From assembly GCA_963971425.1 (NCBI GenBank), contig OZ020524.1, positions 5,566,417 to 5,630,416 on the forward strand: a stretch of DNA of 64,000 bases, in the 5' to 3' direction. The position numbers were made by a program, and so were the translations under genes. Positions 11,787-23,700 of the stretch are shown here, piece by piece (position 1 is the stretch's first letter; every line of letters begins with the position of its first letter). Under the pieces are notes generated by a model. The model had not been told where the DNA came from. It searched no databases and saw only the letters and a program-made list of their open reading frames with translations. This stretch comes from Bryoerythrophyllum caledonicum (Eukaryota > Streptophyta > Bryopsida > Pottiales > Pottiaceae).

Positions 11787-14700
11787 GTTATGTGATTTCG
11801 TTAGGGGTTGGTTGTTTTCTAGTCTTTTTTTATGGAGGAGAATAGACATGGTATGTTGGATAGCGATGGAGTGTTTGTATTTATACATATTTTTGTAAGT
11901 GTTTCTAATGGAGGCATTTGTGATTTTGATTGTGTCTTTGATGGATTTCATAGGAGTATAGTTAGTCTTCTAGCTTGGGTCGTAATTACTATTAATGGGT
12001 CCACTATTGCTTTAACTTTGTCTAGAAGAAGTTGATATTTGTTTATCTTTTGTTCAATTGTGCCTCGTGAGAATTTGTCATTGCAATATGTCAAGTTTGT
12101 GAATTGTCTCGTGATGCTTTGGGTTTGGGGCCTATTGGTAGGGAATGGTTATATGGTTTTGGTTGGTGTAGAAAAACTACTCCTTTCAAGAATAGTTCCA
12201 TTTCTACAATAAATGCTATCTTATAGTTTTCTAAGTGCCTTTGAAACAATCGACATGTCATTTCCCTCCAAGGGCCTTAACCCCTGAGGTACCAAGACAG
12301 TTTCACACCAAAAACACTTCAAAATTGTTGGATTCTAGTGCAATGAATAAAGAAGGAAACAAATACTTTTATTTTTAATTCTCACCGTAGGATCTCAATA
12401 AAGGCATATTAAGTAATACATGTTCAAACTTTCATAAACTTTGACCGCACGGATTGAAAGATTATAGTGTTTGAAGTCAAGCAAATGGTTCATTTTCTTC
12501 CCTGCGTTTAGTGGATCAACAGACTTTGACTTCACTTGGTATCAAAAACTTTCACTACACAAGGTCTTAATCTATTACCATCTTGTTAAACATGATGTTA
12601 TCCCCTTACGCACCAATTTTTAGAGGTAGAGACGGGGTGTAGCATATTCAAAACAAGTGTGCAAGGAGTGGAGGCTCGAAATTTGTTAATTCACACTTTT
12701 TTATATTTTTATCTTAATATGTTTTTGATTGATAATCCAAATGGTTGATAAGAAGGTTTACAGTACATATTGTTGTGAAAAAAATAAAAAGTGAAAAATA
12801 TGAAGATCTCTAGGTTTTATGTGGAAAAGAAGAAGTTTTTTTGGTACCTTGCCCGACAATGAGTGAATGTGTGAAAATGTTTGACTTGGGTTGGTATGCT
12901 ATTTTTCACTAAAGACAAGAGACTTTTTTTGACAACATGAAGGGAAATAATATTACTTGCAAGTGCTGAAAATCTCACTTTCAATAGAGTGTCCTATCAA
13001 AAAAAATTGGAGGTGCCCGAGGTGCCCGCCCTCCCCATTTAAAATTCAAAACCCTATAACTTTTTCATCAAATATCCAATTTAGGAAAAAACTGTTTTCC
13101 TACTAATCTCTTGGTAATGTCTTTCTATAATGAAAATTTCAAAGAAGAATGTTGGAAATTGACACCATAGGAACCTGACCAAACTTTCAAAAAGCCCATT
13201 TTTGACACTTGGTCCTTTAAGGGTTAAGGTACTCATACAACAAGATATTTAGACCCCCCACACTAAAACAGACGCACATGAATCCCAAACAGGGGTGTTA
13301 GGTTTGTGATCTGGACGCCAAAGATTGGGTTTGGCTTCCAACATCCAAAGTAGTTCAACTCGACAACTCAATTTGGTTTACAAAGAATCTGTTGATTTAT
13401 CCCATTGGTAAATCCGCACGATGTCCACATTGAGTTCCATCTTGTTCCCATATTGTTCCGATTTTGTTCCCATATCCTTCCCATAGTGTTTCCATGATGT
13501 TCCGACTTTGTTCCCAATGAATTCATAGTAAGTTCCTTGTGAGTTCCCCTTGTGTTACTTGTGTGTTCCCTCTGCGTTTCTTATGAGTTCTTCTAAGTTC
13601 CCATGTGATCCCTCTACGTTCCATGTACGTTTCCAAAATGATCCTAACACGTCCCTACAAGCTGCAATTTTTGCTTTTCTAATTACTGTTGATTTTACTT
13701 TTAAAAAATTGCAGCACGTGAGGTTTATCAACCTATCAACACTCTTTTGATTTTACTTTTAAAGAGTTGCACTAGGTGGGGCCTATCAACACTTGTTGGG
13801 TTGCAACAGGTGCGGCCTACAAATGCTCATTTGCTTCTCAACGGCCCTTGATGTGCTCACATGTGGGTGAGCTTATGGTTGGGTGGAGTTTGGTGGTAGG
13901 CACAACGCCAACATTGGGACTTGAAGTCACAACCACCTCATTAGTGTGCCATGATCCAAACCACCACACCAAGGCCAGGGTGCCCCTATCTCTAGCACCT
14001 TTTACTGTACTAAGATCTAGGTGGGAGTATAATTTTTTTCTAAATTTGAGTGCTAATGAAAAAGTTATGGGATTTTGAATTTCTAACGGGCAAAGTCGGC
14101 AACATTTACCTAAAATATTATGAGCTTCTTCCTAAACACCAACGACATTTAAACACCAAACTCATTGAAAACTATCAGTTTCAATGCATTCAACAAAAAA
14201 TGCAAATAAACATAGTTTTAGCATATATAACCGTAGGATCTTGTACTAGGATTGTACAAGTGTATGTGGTAAATGTTTTGTTCAGTTTGATCGCATGGAT
14301 TGAAAGATACCAATCTTTGAAGTGAGACATAAACTCGTCTTGAGGTCAAACTAAACACCTTGAACAATCTTTGACCATCTTTTGTAGCACCTTTTTGCAC
14401 TACAATCCATGATTTGCTAATATAACCCTAAAAAGGATCATGATAGGCACATGCGCACCCAATTTAAGAAGTAGAAGAGGGGTAAAATATGTCCTTAAAA
14501 ATCCTCCAATGCAACTATGTGCTCAAAATTTACAATATATTTAAGTTTTGCATATACCGTATCCTTCTCATTATTTTGAAATTCAAAAATTCGTACAGTA
14601 CAGAAAATGGAAATCTTTTGCATCTACCGTACGTATAGTGTTGTATGTCACACTAAACTGTTGCACTATTTGTATATGTTGCTAAGAAAACATTGTAACT

Positions 14701-14958
14701 TTTGAGGCGTAAGTTGGATTTCTACAAAAACTATGTGTACAGGAAGCTAATAAAAAGTTGCCAATTCAATAAAAAATCTCACAAAATCATGCCTAATTTT
14801 GAGATCTTGGGACCTTACCTAAACTCAAAATGTCCACCGAGGGGACATTGGGCCTTCAGGAGTTAAAGAGAAAGGCTATTATAGATGGGCCATGGCAACA
14901 CAGCCAAAAATAGTAGAAAGTGTTGATGTTCTATAACAATACAATAATAATGATATAA
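11787..14958. other. Non-coding spacer with dispersed repeats
   Basis: The TNL 3' flank is followed by AT-rich DNA. About 12285-12690 matches 42720-43080 over most of its length: ACACCAAAAAnACTT, TTTGACTTCACTTGGTnTCA and AAnCATGATGTTAnnnCCTT occur in the same order. Shorter related stretches lie at 13195-13230 and 14225-14480. The small open frames here show no family features. Confidence 0.6.
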
Positions 14959-15142
14959 TTTAGTGTTTGCCACTCTAATTTGATTAAAAATGCTATAAGT
15001 TTTTACACGTGATGAATACTTTTACCAACTCTGTTGAAATGATCCCCTCTTTCTATAGAATGAATATTTGAGCCCCTTTAAAGTCAAAGAAACTTCAAAA
15101 TTAAAAAGTTATAGCATTTCCTTTTGGTATCGTTACACTAAA
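14959..15142. mobile_element. MITE-like element, copy 1 (184 bp)
   Basis: The element is bounded by TTTAGTGT and ACACTAAA. Inner inverted stretches include TGCTATAAGTTTTTAC near the left end and AAAAAGTTATAGCA near the right. A second copy at 20291-20476 has the same ends, the same length within 2 bp and shared internal blocks (GATGAATA, CCCTCT). There is no coding capacity. Confidence 0.75.
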
Positions 15143-15607
15143 TAGCATTATTAATGTAGTGCAAATTTTTAAATATTTTCTTACCACTTCTTTTCAAACG
15201 TATAAGCGTGAAGAGTGTTTGGGATCAGTTTGGAATCTCATGTTAGAAGTGGCCCTATTTGATTCTCAAACATCCTATAAAGAAGTATTCTGATTTTCCT
15301 CTTCTGGACATGGTTGAATGCATCACCACATGAAATGAGGACTACGGTGTAGCGCAAGGAACTTAGCAAATGAATGATATTGACGTTCACGTTTCAGGTA
15401 CAGAGCAAATACTTGCGCACATCTCTACACCAAAACCCTTCCCTTCGGCGCCAGTCAGGAGCTTCTACATTTCAGGCCAAAACTCCGGCAAAAAGGTGGA
15501 GGTTATCTACTCCAGATGAATCTCTCCACAATGTACACACAACCCGACGACGGAACTCCCCATTCATATGTAGCTGAGTTGAAGTAGACCCTTGCAAACT
15601 CAACTAC

Positions 15608-17145
15608 TTACAGTGGCGTCAGTCCCACAACACCTGCACATGGCTCAAAGGAGAAAGTTCAGTTTGCGAATGGAAAATACGAATGTCAAAGATGCATGAG
15701 AATGTAGAGAGAAAATTGAAGTAAATGATGTGAGAAGTGGTACCGCAAGCCAGACGGCCTCCAGCATTTCCTGTCGAGGAGCTGAGCTCATGGCCACCTG
15801 TGAATCACAATATGAAACTATCAGAGATTGCCCTCTTCATGTATTGTTCACAATGATAAATGACCATCTCTGACGTTGTCCTTCATGGCAGGATCCTCTT
15901 ACAACGTCAATAGTCTGGACAAATCTAAAGACACTGGTGATTTCATTCAAGCGACATTGTGATAAATCAGACTCTCATCTGAACAGGAGGATTCTAATGC
16001 GAGTGCAGCACTAACTTACCCTTTCCAAGATCGTCTTCCGCTTCGTGGATGACGAATGCCCTTCCTACTACGGAGTGGGGACCAGACAGAGGAATCTGCG
16101 AATCTTGGAGCTCAACCTCCACAACACCTGCAGTGAGTCCAAATAGCACGAGGTAAGGCATCTGCAGCTTATGGATACTCTAGGTATTTCCAAGCATATC
16201 GACATTTGTTGCAGACATTACCATCGTCACCAGCAACGACGTTGCCCAAGTCTCCGGCGTGGCGGTTGCTGTCCTCGGGAGCACCGTGGGTCTTGCCCTC
16301 AGGGTTGAAGTGAGGACCTGCAATCGTCGAAAAGAAGTCCATATCAGTATTGTAGTCAGATAGGAAACATAAGAAGCAAGCTGCGTCAACAAGCACCAGG
16401 TGAAGATCAACTAGCATTCTAAATGAGAACGAACAGGCCATCGACGTACCAGTCGACAAGCAGCCATTGGTTGTGTCACCGAACTCGTGCTGCAGCATAA
16501 CATCATCACACAGATCTCGTCAGCGTAATCACACAAATCATCATAATCAGAGAGAATCATCAGTAAAACAAGATCAATAACAGTGTCCGAAACTCAGTTT
16601 TCACACCCCTTACGTAATCTCACAAAAAGCAAACACGTGACCGAGATGAAACCTAGTCGTTCGCCATTTGGGATTCTTACGGATCCTCTTTCTAAAATTG
16701 TTACATTGCCCTGACGAGATTCCCGAATGCAGATCTAGACAACAAGAAGCTGAGAGAAAGATGACGTACAAGATGGAACCCGTGCTTGCCAGGAGCCAGG
16801 CCAGTGATCTTCACATTCACCTTCGTCGGCCCTGCACATCGAGAAACATAAACTAGAGAGATTACTCCACTAGTCGTGATTACTCTCTACTCACATCAAA
16901 ACAAGAGATGCATACTCACCATCGTCTTCCTGGAGGAGCGTGACGACGCCCTCGACGTTCGAGGTGCCCTTAAGAACAGCCACGGCCTTCTTGCTGGCAG
17001 CCGTGATGGTGATCGCGCGGGCCTTGGGCACGGCCAGCATGGGCAGGGCGCTCACGCGCACCGCCACGCCCTGGAACGCCGACTGCGACGCCGCCACCGT
17101 GGGCATGGTCGAGAGGGTGGACATGGTCATCGCTGTGGCCGCCAT
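15608..17145 (-). CDS. CSD2-like: Cu/Zn superoxide dismutase, predicted plastid form, seven exons
   Basis: It disproportionates superoxide to O2 and H2O2, probably in the chloroplast stroma. Minus-strand exons are 17145-16920, 16831-16770, 16489-16450, 16317-16222, 16127-16020, 15797-15744 and 15633-15608 (TAA), 612 nt or 203 residues in phase. Visible motifs are HGFHLHEFGD (Cu ligands), TNGC (disulfide Cys), [12 protein letters not shown] (bridging His), NRHAGDLGN (Zn ligands), VIHEAEDD (Cu ligand), GGRLACG (active-site Arg and second Cys) and a GVVGLTP end. About 50 N-terminal residues rich in Ala, Ser, Thr and Val, with few acidic residues, look like a plastid transit peptide. An in-frame ATG at 17166 would add seven residues. 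I prefer 17145 because TTGCAG just before it looks like a 5'-UTR intron acceptor. All metal ligands are intact. Confidence 0.94.
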
Positions 17146-17166
17146 CGCTGCAACGAGCACTTGCAT

Positions 17167-20100
17167 GCAGCCAATTCACTCACCCTGAAATACAAAATGC
17201 CTGGCTCACATCAATCCCATAGCTAATCAAATCAAAACCTAAACCTTTCCTCCCAATCCTCATCACCACAGAACAAGACACCTTCCTCCAAACCCTCATT
17301 TCCCATCCCAACAGAAACAATGTGTCTAGAGCTAAAGCAAACAAGTCTCACATCGCAACAACACCATGTCTCCCATAACAACAAAAACAGAAAGAGGGCA
17401 GATTGAGCACCCAAAAGAGGTAGAATGACATAAGCTCCGTCGCTCGAAGTCCAATCACACGACAACAATGTAGAGGCCAAGGCTCCCACAACAACTAATC
17501 ACGCACCCAAAAGAGATAGTGCAACACAAGTCCTAAGAACAAGAGTAACTCCTCAAATTATGCACCCAAAAAAGAGGGTAGATAACAAGAGAAAAAAAAT
17601 TCCTCATGAGAGTGGAACGTCACATCACATGTCACACCATCAAAACACAAAGCGAGAAATGACACCAACTTACACGGATACAACAAAAACAAGACAACAT
17701 GCTAGGCACACAAGTCTAGGGTTTACCCACCTTGGAGCTTGAGGAGGAGGAAATGGAGATGGGTTTGTGGGGGTTAAGTTAGTAGGGGTTGTGTGAGTGG
17801 AAGGGGTCCAAGTTTTGGGGTGGGAAGTGGAGGATGGGGGGAGGAGGGGCATCTTATCCTTTGGCCGGGGAGACTTTGGTGGGGGAGTTGGGGTCCAAGG
17901 GGGTGGGATCTACGGTTTTAGGGGGGGGGGGGGCGTTTTCCGGGGGTGACGGAGTTGGGGGTGCCAAGTGGAACTAGCGCCATGTGTGTTGCTTCGCTCT
18001 CACCTTCACTTGGATTTGATGGGGTCTTTTTGCATGCAGGTGGTTCTTCCAATGGACATCTGTCGTAGGGGGTGCTTTTTAATACTTTCCCGACACTTTA
18101 AAGATAAATGAAAAGAATTTGAAAATATTGCTTACAACTCCACCTTCTCAGAATTTCCATTTGGTAACTTTATGTAGCGACCACACCAATGAGATATGGA
18201 GACTAGGATTGCGTCCTTGTTTAACCCTTAAACAACGGAGCCTATGACCGTGGCATCAATTGAAATTTTCAATCAAGTGTATGCTCTAGTTTCTCATCAA
18301 ATATAAGTGGAATTTTTTTTTTAAAATTCGAAGATGAGATCATATGACTCAATTATGTTACAAAATTCACATAAATTTTTGTGAAAATTTGAGTTCATTG
18401 TGGTTTTCTGAAGAAAAAGTGAAGAAAATTCATATTAAATACAAACTTTGCTAAAAAAATTCTGAAAATTTAAATGAAGGTGGACATTATAGTGCCAAAA
18501 CTTGTGGGGTGAATGAAAGTTCTGTGTTTGGCTAAAATTAGAACCACGATTGTAGGTACAAGTTCAAACTGCAATAACTTATTCAATTTTATGTATTTTA
18601 TTAATTTTCAAAAGGATGTGGAAATTAGACATCACAAACTTCATTTCATTAGTTGGACTCAAATTCAAAAAATATCATTTTGATGGATTGACTTCAGATC
18701 TAAAGCTAGAGAGTTTAGAAGTTTCTCAATTTCACTGTATTGAGATCCGTGTCACAAACATTTTCTTTCTTAGATAAAACATGATTACCTCAATGAGGCC
18801 AGTTTCATTATCATCTAATGCTTAAACATGCAAGGAATTCTCCCAAAAAAAATTGGATGAAAAATAGTTGTTTGCGTTACTTATCATCTATCAATGTCAT
18901 TCGAGAAGCCAATTTTGGGCTGCTTCAGCGTTTAAGGGTTTAAAGGAGCTCTCTTCAACCTAATCTTATTGCGCCATATCCATGTATGCTAAATGCCAAG
19001 GCCTTGTAGGACAACATGTTGTGCTATGTGCTATGTAACTTTGTGATTTTACCCCCAAAATTCCCAAGAGTACCCCGAGGGGATTGTTATAGGTTTCCAA
19101 GGGAACCCTTGGGAAATTAGGGATTAAATAATATGCGAATAAAGGGTTTCCAACCTCTAGCTTTATGTTTACTTCTTTTGTACTAAGATGTTGTCTCTGG
19201 CAGCAAAGTTTCCAAGACTAAAGCCATGCACGTTTAAGAAATTCTTTTGACATACTTTGTAACACTTGAGTCATGAAAATAGTGTTAAAATATTCTTTGG
19301 CATTGAAAGCCATATTAAACATTTTATAAAGGTTGAAAAAAAAGTTGAAAAAACTTAAGAAAATATATAATGTCAATTTTTTCTAGATTTCAAAGATTAT
19401 TTGAAGAAGTATGTTGACTTTATTGTGATGTCATTGATTCTTTCGATTCTTACATGATCTTCCAAAGTGCAATAAAGAAATAGCATGTAAAAATCCTACC
19501 TTGGATACAACATCATGTTATAACATGTACATGTTTCTATTTAATATGCAATGTCGTTTGACTTGGTATAGTCAGAAAAAATTACTCAAAAATTTAGAGC
19601 TATACATTTATAGGTATAACACGCATTATGTCTCAAGTTTAACTATAAAAAATGGTGGTAAATCAATTGCAATTATTTATATATATAATTAGAATATTAC
19701 AATTAAAACTTATGCATATTCAAACCATTTTTTTGAGGACAAAATTTGCAAAATTCATTGATAGCATGAAAACTATCATCTACACATTAGTCTTATCATG
19801 AAAGAACATGCTCTTGCACATACAAGATTGAAATGATCGTAGTATGGAGTTGCTCAATTACTATTTGTTAATCGGAGAATTATGGGGCAGGAAAAAAAAT
19901 AGCCTAGGCCAATAAAAGTAAATGGATGAAACGCAGTTTTGAGCAATGGATGATTGATTTAGATGAAAATTGCAAGATGGATGAAAATTTTGTTTAAGGG
20001 CAAATTTTTCATCCGGATGAGGTCATGAGGGTTTGGAGGGGAGTAAGGGTAAATTCCTTTTATGTTTCCTTTCAAGTATTCATAAATTTATTATTTTATG

Positions 20101-20290
20101 CATTGTTTATCAACTTATTAAATTAGAAGGAGAAAAATAAATTAGAAATAGTTTTAATTATTTTTTGTGGAAAAGTTATAATGATGGATTGAAGAATATT
20201 GGTGATGAATTTTTGGAATCTGATTTCACATATACATGCATGAACTATTACAATCCAATGACAAATATACACACTACTCTAAATCATACA
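17167..20290. other. SOD upstream region and AT-rich spacer
   Basis: About 17740-17990 is G-rich on the plus strand with a 13-G run at 17921-17933, and is the likely SOD promoter or 5'-UTR zone. From 18060 to 20290 the DNA is AT-rich with many short stops. I see no gene, RNA or clear element there. Confidence 0.5.
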
Positions 20291-20476
20291 TTTAGTGTAG
20301 ACACACTACATGATTTATAAATGCTATAACTTTTTACTCTCGATGAATATTTTTATCAACCATGTTGACAACAATCACCCTCTCTAAGCATTATAGATTG
20401 TTGTACTCTCGGCAATAATCTTGATCGAAAGCAAAAAGTCATAGCGCTCTCTAATATAAAAAACCATTACACTAAA
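20291..20476. mobile_element. MITE-like element, copy 2 (186 bp)
   Basis: It has the same TTTAGTGT ... ACACTAAA ends as the copy at 14959-15142. The arms pair over roughly 50-60 bp with mismatches: GCTATAACTTTTTACTCTCG on the left opposes CGAAAGCAAAAAGTCATAGC on the right. It sits about 320 bp upstream of the aprataxin-like start codon, within likely promoter DNA. Confidence 0.78.
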
Positions 20477-20798
20477 CATAAAATTCAGTGGTGGTAGCCA
20501 AGTCAAGTCCTCTTTTCATCTAAAGACTTCATCCGAAACGCTTCCTTCACATTGAAGTCACACCATCACCCTTTTTTCCCACCACAAAATTAGGGTTTAG
20601 GGTTTAAGACATCCATGGCGAGAAAGCGTCGCTGATCGGCCGCGCTTTTCATGAACCTGCAACGATCGGTAAGCATGGCTACGAATTTCGAGAGCAGTGA
20701 AGCCTTTTCTCGGTTTAGGGTTTCCAGTTTTGATTTTGATAGGGTCTACGAGTGAGCGAGTCTTTGAATTTACTGCGAGATGTTGCAGATGGTCTTTA

Positions 20799-23700
20799 AT
20801 GGACAAGAGGAGTGAATTGCCGGACTGCAAGTGGGGAGCGGCGTGCTACAGGACGAATCCGGAGCACTTGCTTGAGTTTCGGCATCCGCCATCAGCAACA
20901 ACTCCTCAGCTGCCAGGTACTCACATAGAACTCTGTCCTAATTAATCTTCTCAAGTTTCGCGTCCCAATTGTGCATGTTGGAAAATTTTCGGGTCATGTT
21001 AGAGTTTGCCTAGCTTCACAAGACTAGTAATAATGGGGAAAGTGCTACACAAGTAATAACTTCTTTGTAGTGGACGTTGTAAATTTTCCGTTCTTATGTG
21101 TGATTTTGATACATGTCATGAGTTTATAAGTAACAGATATATTCAAGTAGTATGTAGGCCTTTTCGATCAGGTTGCAGAGGCTGTTACCCTTTAATTATG
21201 TGATGATTTGCGCAGCTTCATAAGACTATCAATAACAAGCAAAGCACTAAACAAGTAATAAACTGTTTAAGATGTTGTGTATGTTGTGTATGTTGTATAT
21301 ATCACTCTATACATGATTTTGAAGGCTAGTGTAGGACCTTTGGTTGCAGAGGCTGTTTCTCTCTGAAACTCAGTACGGTTTGCACCGCATACTCACTCAT
21401 CAGTTGGGTCTCCAGCTCCCTCAACCTCGAGTTCACAAGGGTCATCTGACAGCAATGAAGTGGTGCTTCTGATGCTGGTCGGTCCTCCAGGCGCGGGCAA
21501 AAGCACCGTTTGTCAGAGAGTCATCCAAAATGCAGCTCGCCCTTGGACTCGTGTATGCCAGGTTTGTTGGAGCCATGCTCTTTTTGCAATGAAACTGAGT
21601 GGTCAGTCTTAATTTCGAGAACACGTTGCTTTGCTGATGATGGTGTGATATGCTTGTTGAGAGGGACTCTGCTTCATATTCAGCCGTTTAAGTAACGTGA
21701 AGTGGACTGAATATTACCGAAGTAGACTGCATTATGCAGGTGAATGGTTGTTTAGGTGAAGATCCACCAAGTATAACAACATCTGATCTCAACGTATAGG
21801 CAAGTTCGAAATGGAATGCTGATGTGGTAATAAACGTAAACACAACCTGGGCTGTTCAGGTCTGTGAATCACCTTTGTTTGTATGTTTATCAGATGTCCT
21901 AAGCTCACTTGGGATATAGTTCCTTCGCGGCGAATGTTTTTCTAGCCTTGTTCTTTGGTATTTCTTTTTGCAGGATGTGATTTCGAATGGCAAGCGGGGC
22001 TCCAAAGCCCAGTGTCTGAAACTGGCAAGCTCTGCACTCTCCACTGGACGCAGCGTTCTCATAGACCGTTGCAACATTGACATAACCCAGCGCCAGGAGT
22101 TTCTAGCACTAGCGAAGGAGAGAGGCGTGCAAGCCCACGCTCTGGTGATCAACCTTCCATTAAGCGTGTGCATCCAGCGCGCCTCGCAGCGCACCGAACA
22201 CGAAGGCGGCTTGGAAGGGTCCGGCATCGGAGGAGTGGTGACGCGCGTCTCGCGGTCACGAATCCCACCCACGTTGGAAGAAGGCTTTGCAAGGATCACT
22301 TACTGCAGATCAGACACAGAAATCGATGCAACGGTAGCGCTCTACTCACAGCTGGACGTTAGGAGTCAGTTACCCTTGGGTGTGTTCGGTGCCAGTGTTC
22401 AGGAAGGGAAAGGAACGTTGCGGTCACTCCTCCAAAACGGCATGAAACTGAAATCTCCAGCTGATCAACAGGAAATGCAGAGTGATGGGGCTAGATCTCT
22501 TGCGTTTCCTTCCATCTCAACAGCAGATTTTCAGTTTGACCATGGGAGGGCGGCAGATATCATTGTGGAGGCGGTCGTTGAGTTTCACAGGAACCCGGGT
22601 CATGGAAGGTTGAGGTTTGTGTTGGTGGATCTGTCTTCGAATTCGGACATGGTGCGGCGCGTCTCCAAGAAGGCTGGCGAAGCTGGGATCTCGCCGCTGC
22701 AGCTCCTCATTCATGCGGGTGATATCACCAAGCTGCGCACATCAGGAGGACCGCAGTGTGATTTCATTGCCAATGCAACGAACTGGTGCGATTTCATCTC
22801 TGTGTTCTTAGATTTTTTTGACAGGTATCCATGCAAGTTGTGATATTCGTTTGTATGATTAGATTTTTTTGTAGAGTTTTATTATGTTTCCTCCTCTTTC
22901 TTTTTATCATACTACTGTTTACTTTAGATGTAGAAGAGCTTGGTGGTCTCTAAACGCAAGTCAAAGTAGGTTTTAGCCGTCTTTGCGCGTGAAGAAAGGG
23001 TTTGCATGAATATTGACCGCTTTTCTCTCCTTTGAGCTGATCTTAGATTAATTGAGAACTATTTAGAGGTGTAAATGAATACGAAAGGGCATCTTGTTCC
23101 AACCTCAGGTGACTTGACAAATAACTCTAACGAGTCAATATGATTTTGTGCGTTTTCAGGAGACTGAAACCAGGTGGTGGTGGTGTAAATGCAGCCGTTT
23201 TCGAGGCTGCGGGTCCTGAGTTTGAAGCAGCAACGCAAGGAGTTGCCAAGACGCTTCTGCCTGGAGATGCTGTGGCGGTTGCTGTTCCTAGTACGAGCCC
23301 TCTTCTGAGAATTGAAGGAGTGACGCACGTAGTTCATGTGCTGGGCCCGAATATGAATCCCATGAGACCGAATTCCCTCGCCGGGGATTACGAACAGGGC
23401 TGCCAAGTCTTGCGGAACGCATACCATAACCTCTTCAAGGCGTTCTCTTCGATCGCACTGAAGAACCTCTCGAACACGCCAGCGGAAGGTAAAGATCAGA
23501 CCGAAACGAAGAAAGTAGCACCGAAAAATGCCTTCGCATTGTTGATGCAGTCTGCCAAGCGGAAAGGGTTAGGAGACTTGGATCTCCAGCAGAAGCGGGA
23601 GAGGCTTGTTTTGGAAGATGGTAAGCAAAATGTCGAGAAGGAAAGCACGAAGACGAATGCAGATTTTGATTCAAGGGCTGCGCCTGTTGATCATTTCAGG

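Noticed and set aside
11832-12035. 67-codon frame after the TNL gene as a small protein
   Set aside because: Position and composition fit the 3' flank; no motif and no independent promoter signal.
22786-22843. Reading the macro exon through to the stop at 22843 as the gene end
   Set aside because: The sequence after AACTG is intron: the donor GTGCGA and the acceptor at 23159 restore NWRLKPGGGGVNAA, the expected macro motif.
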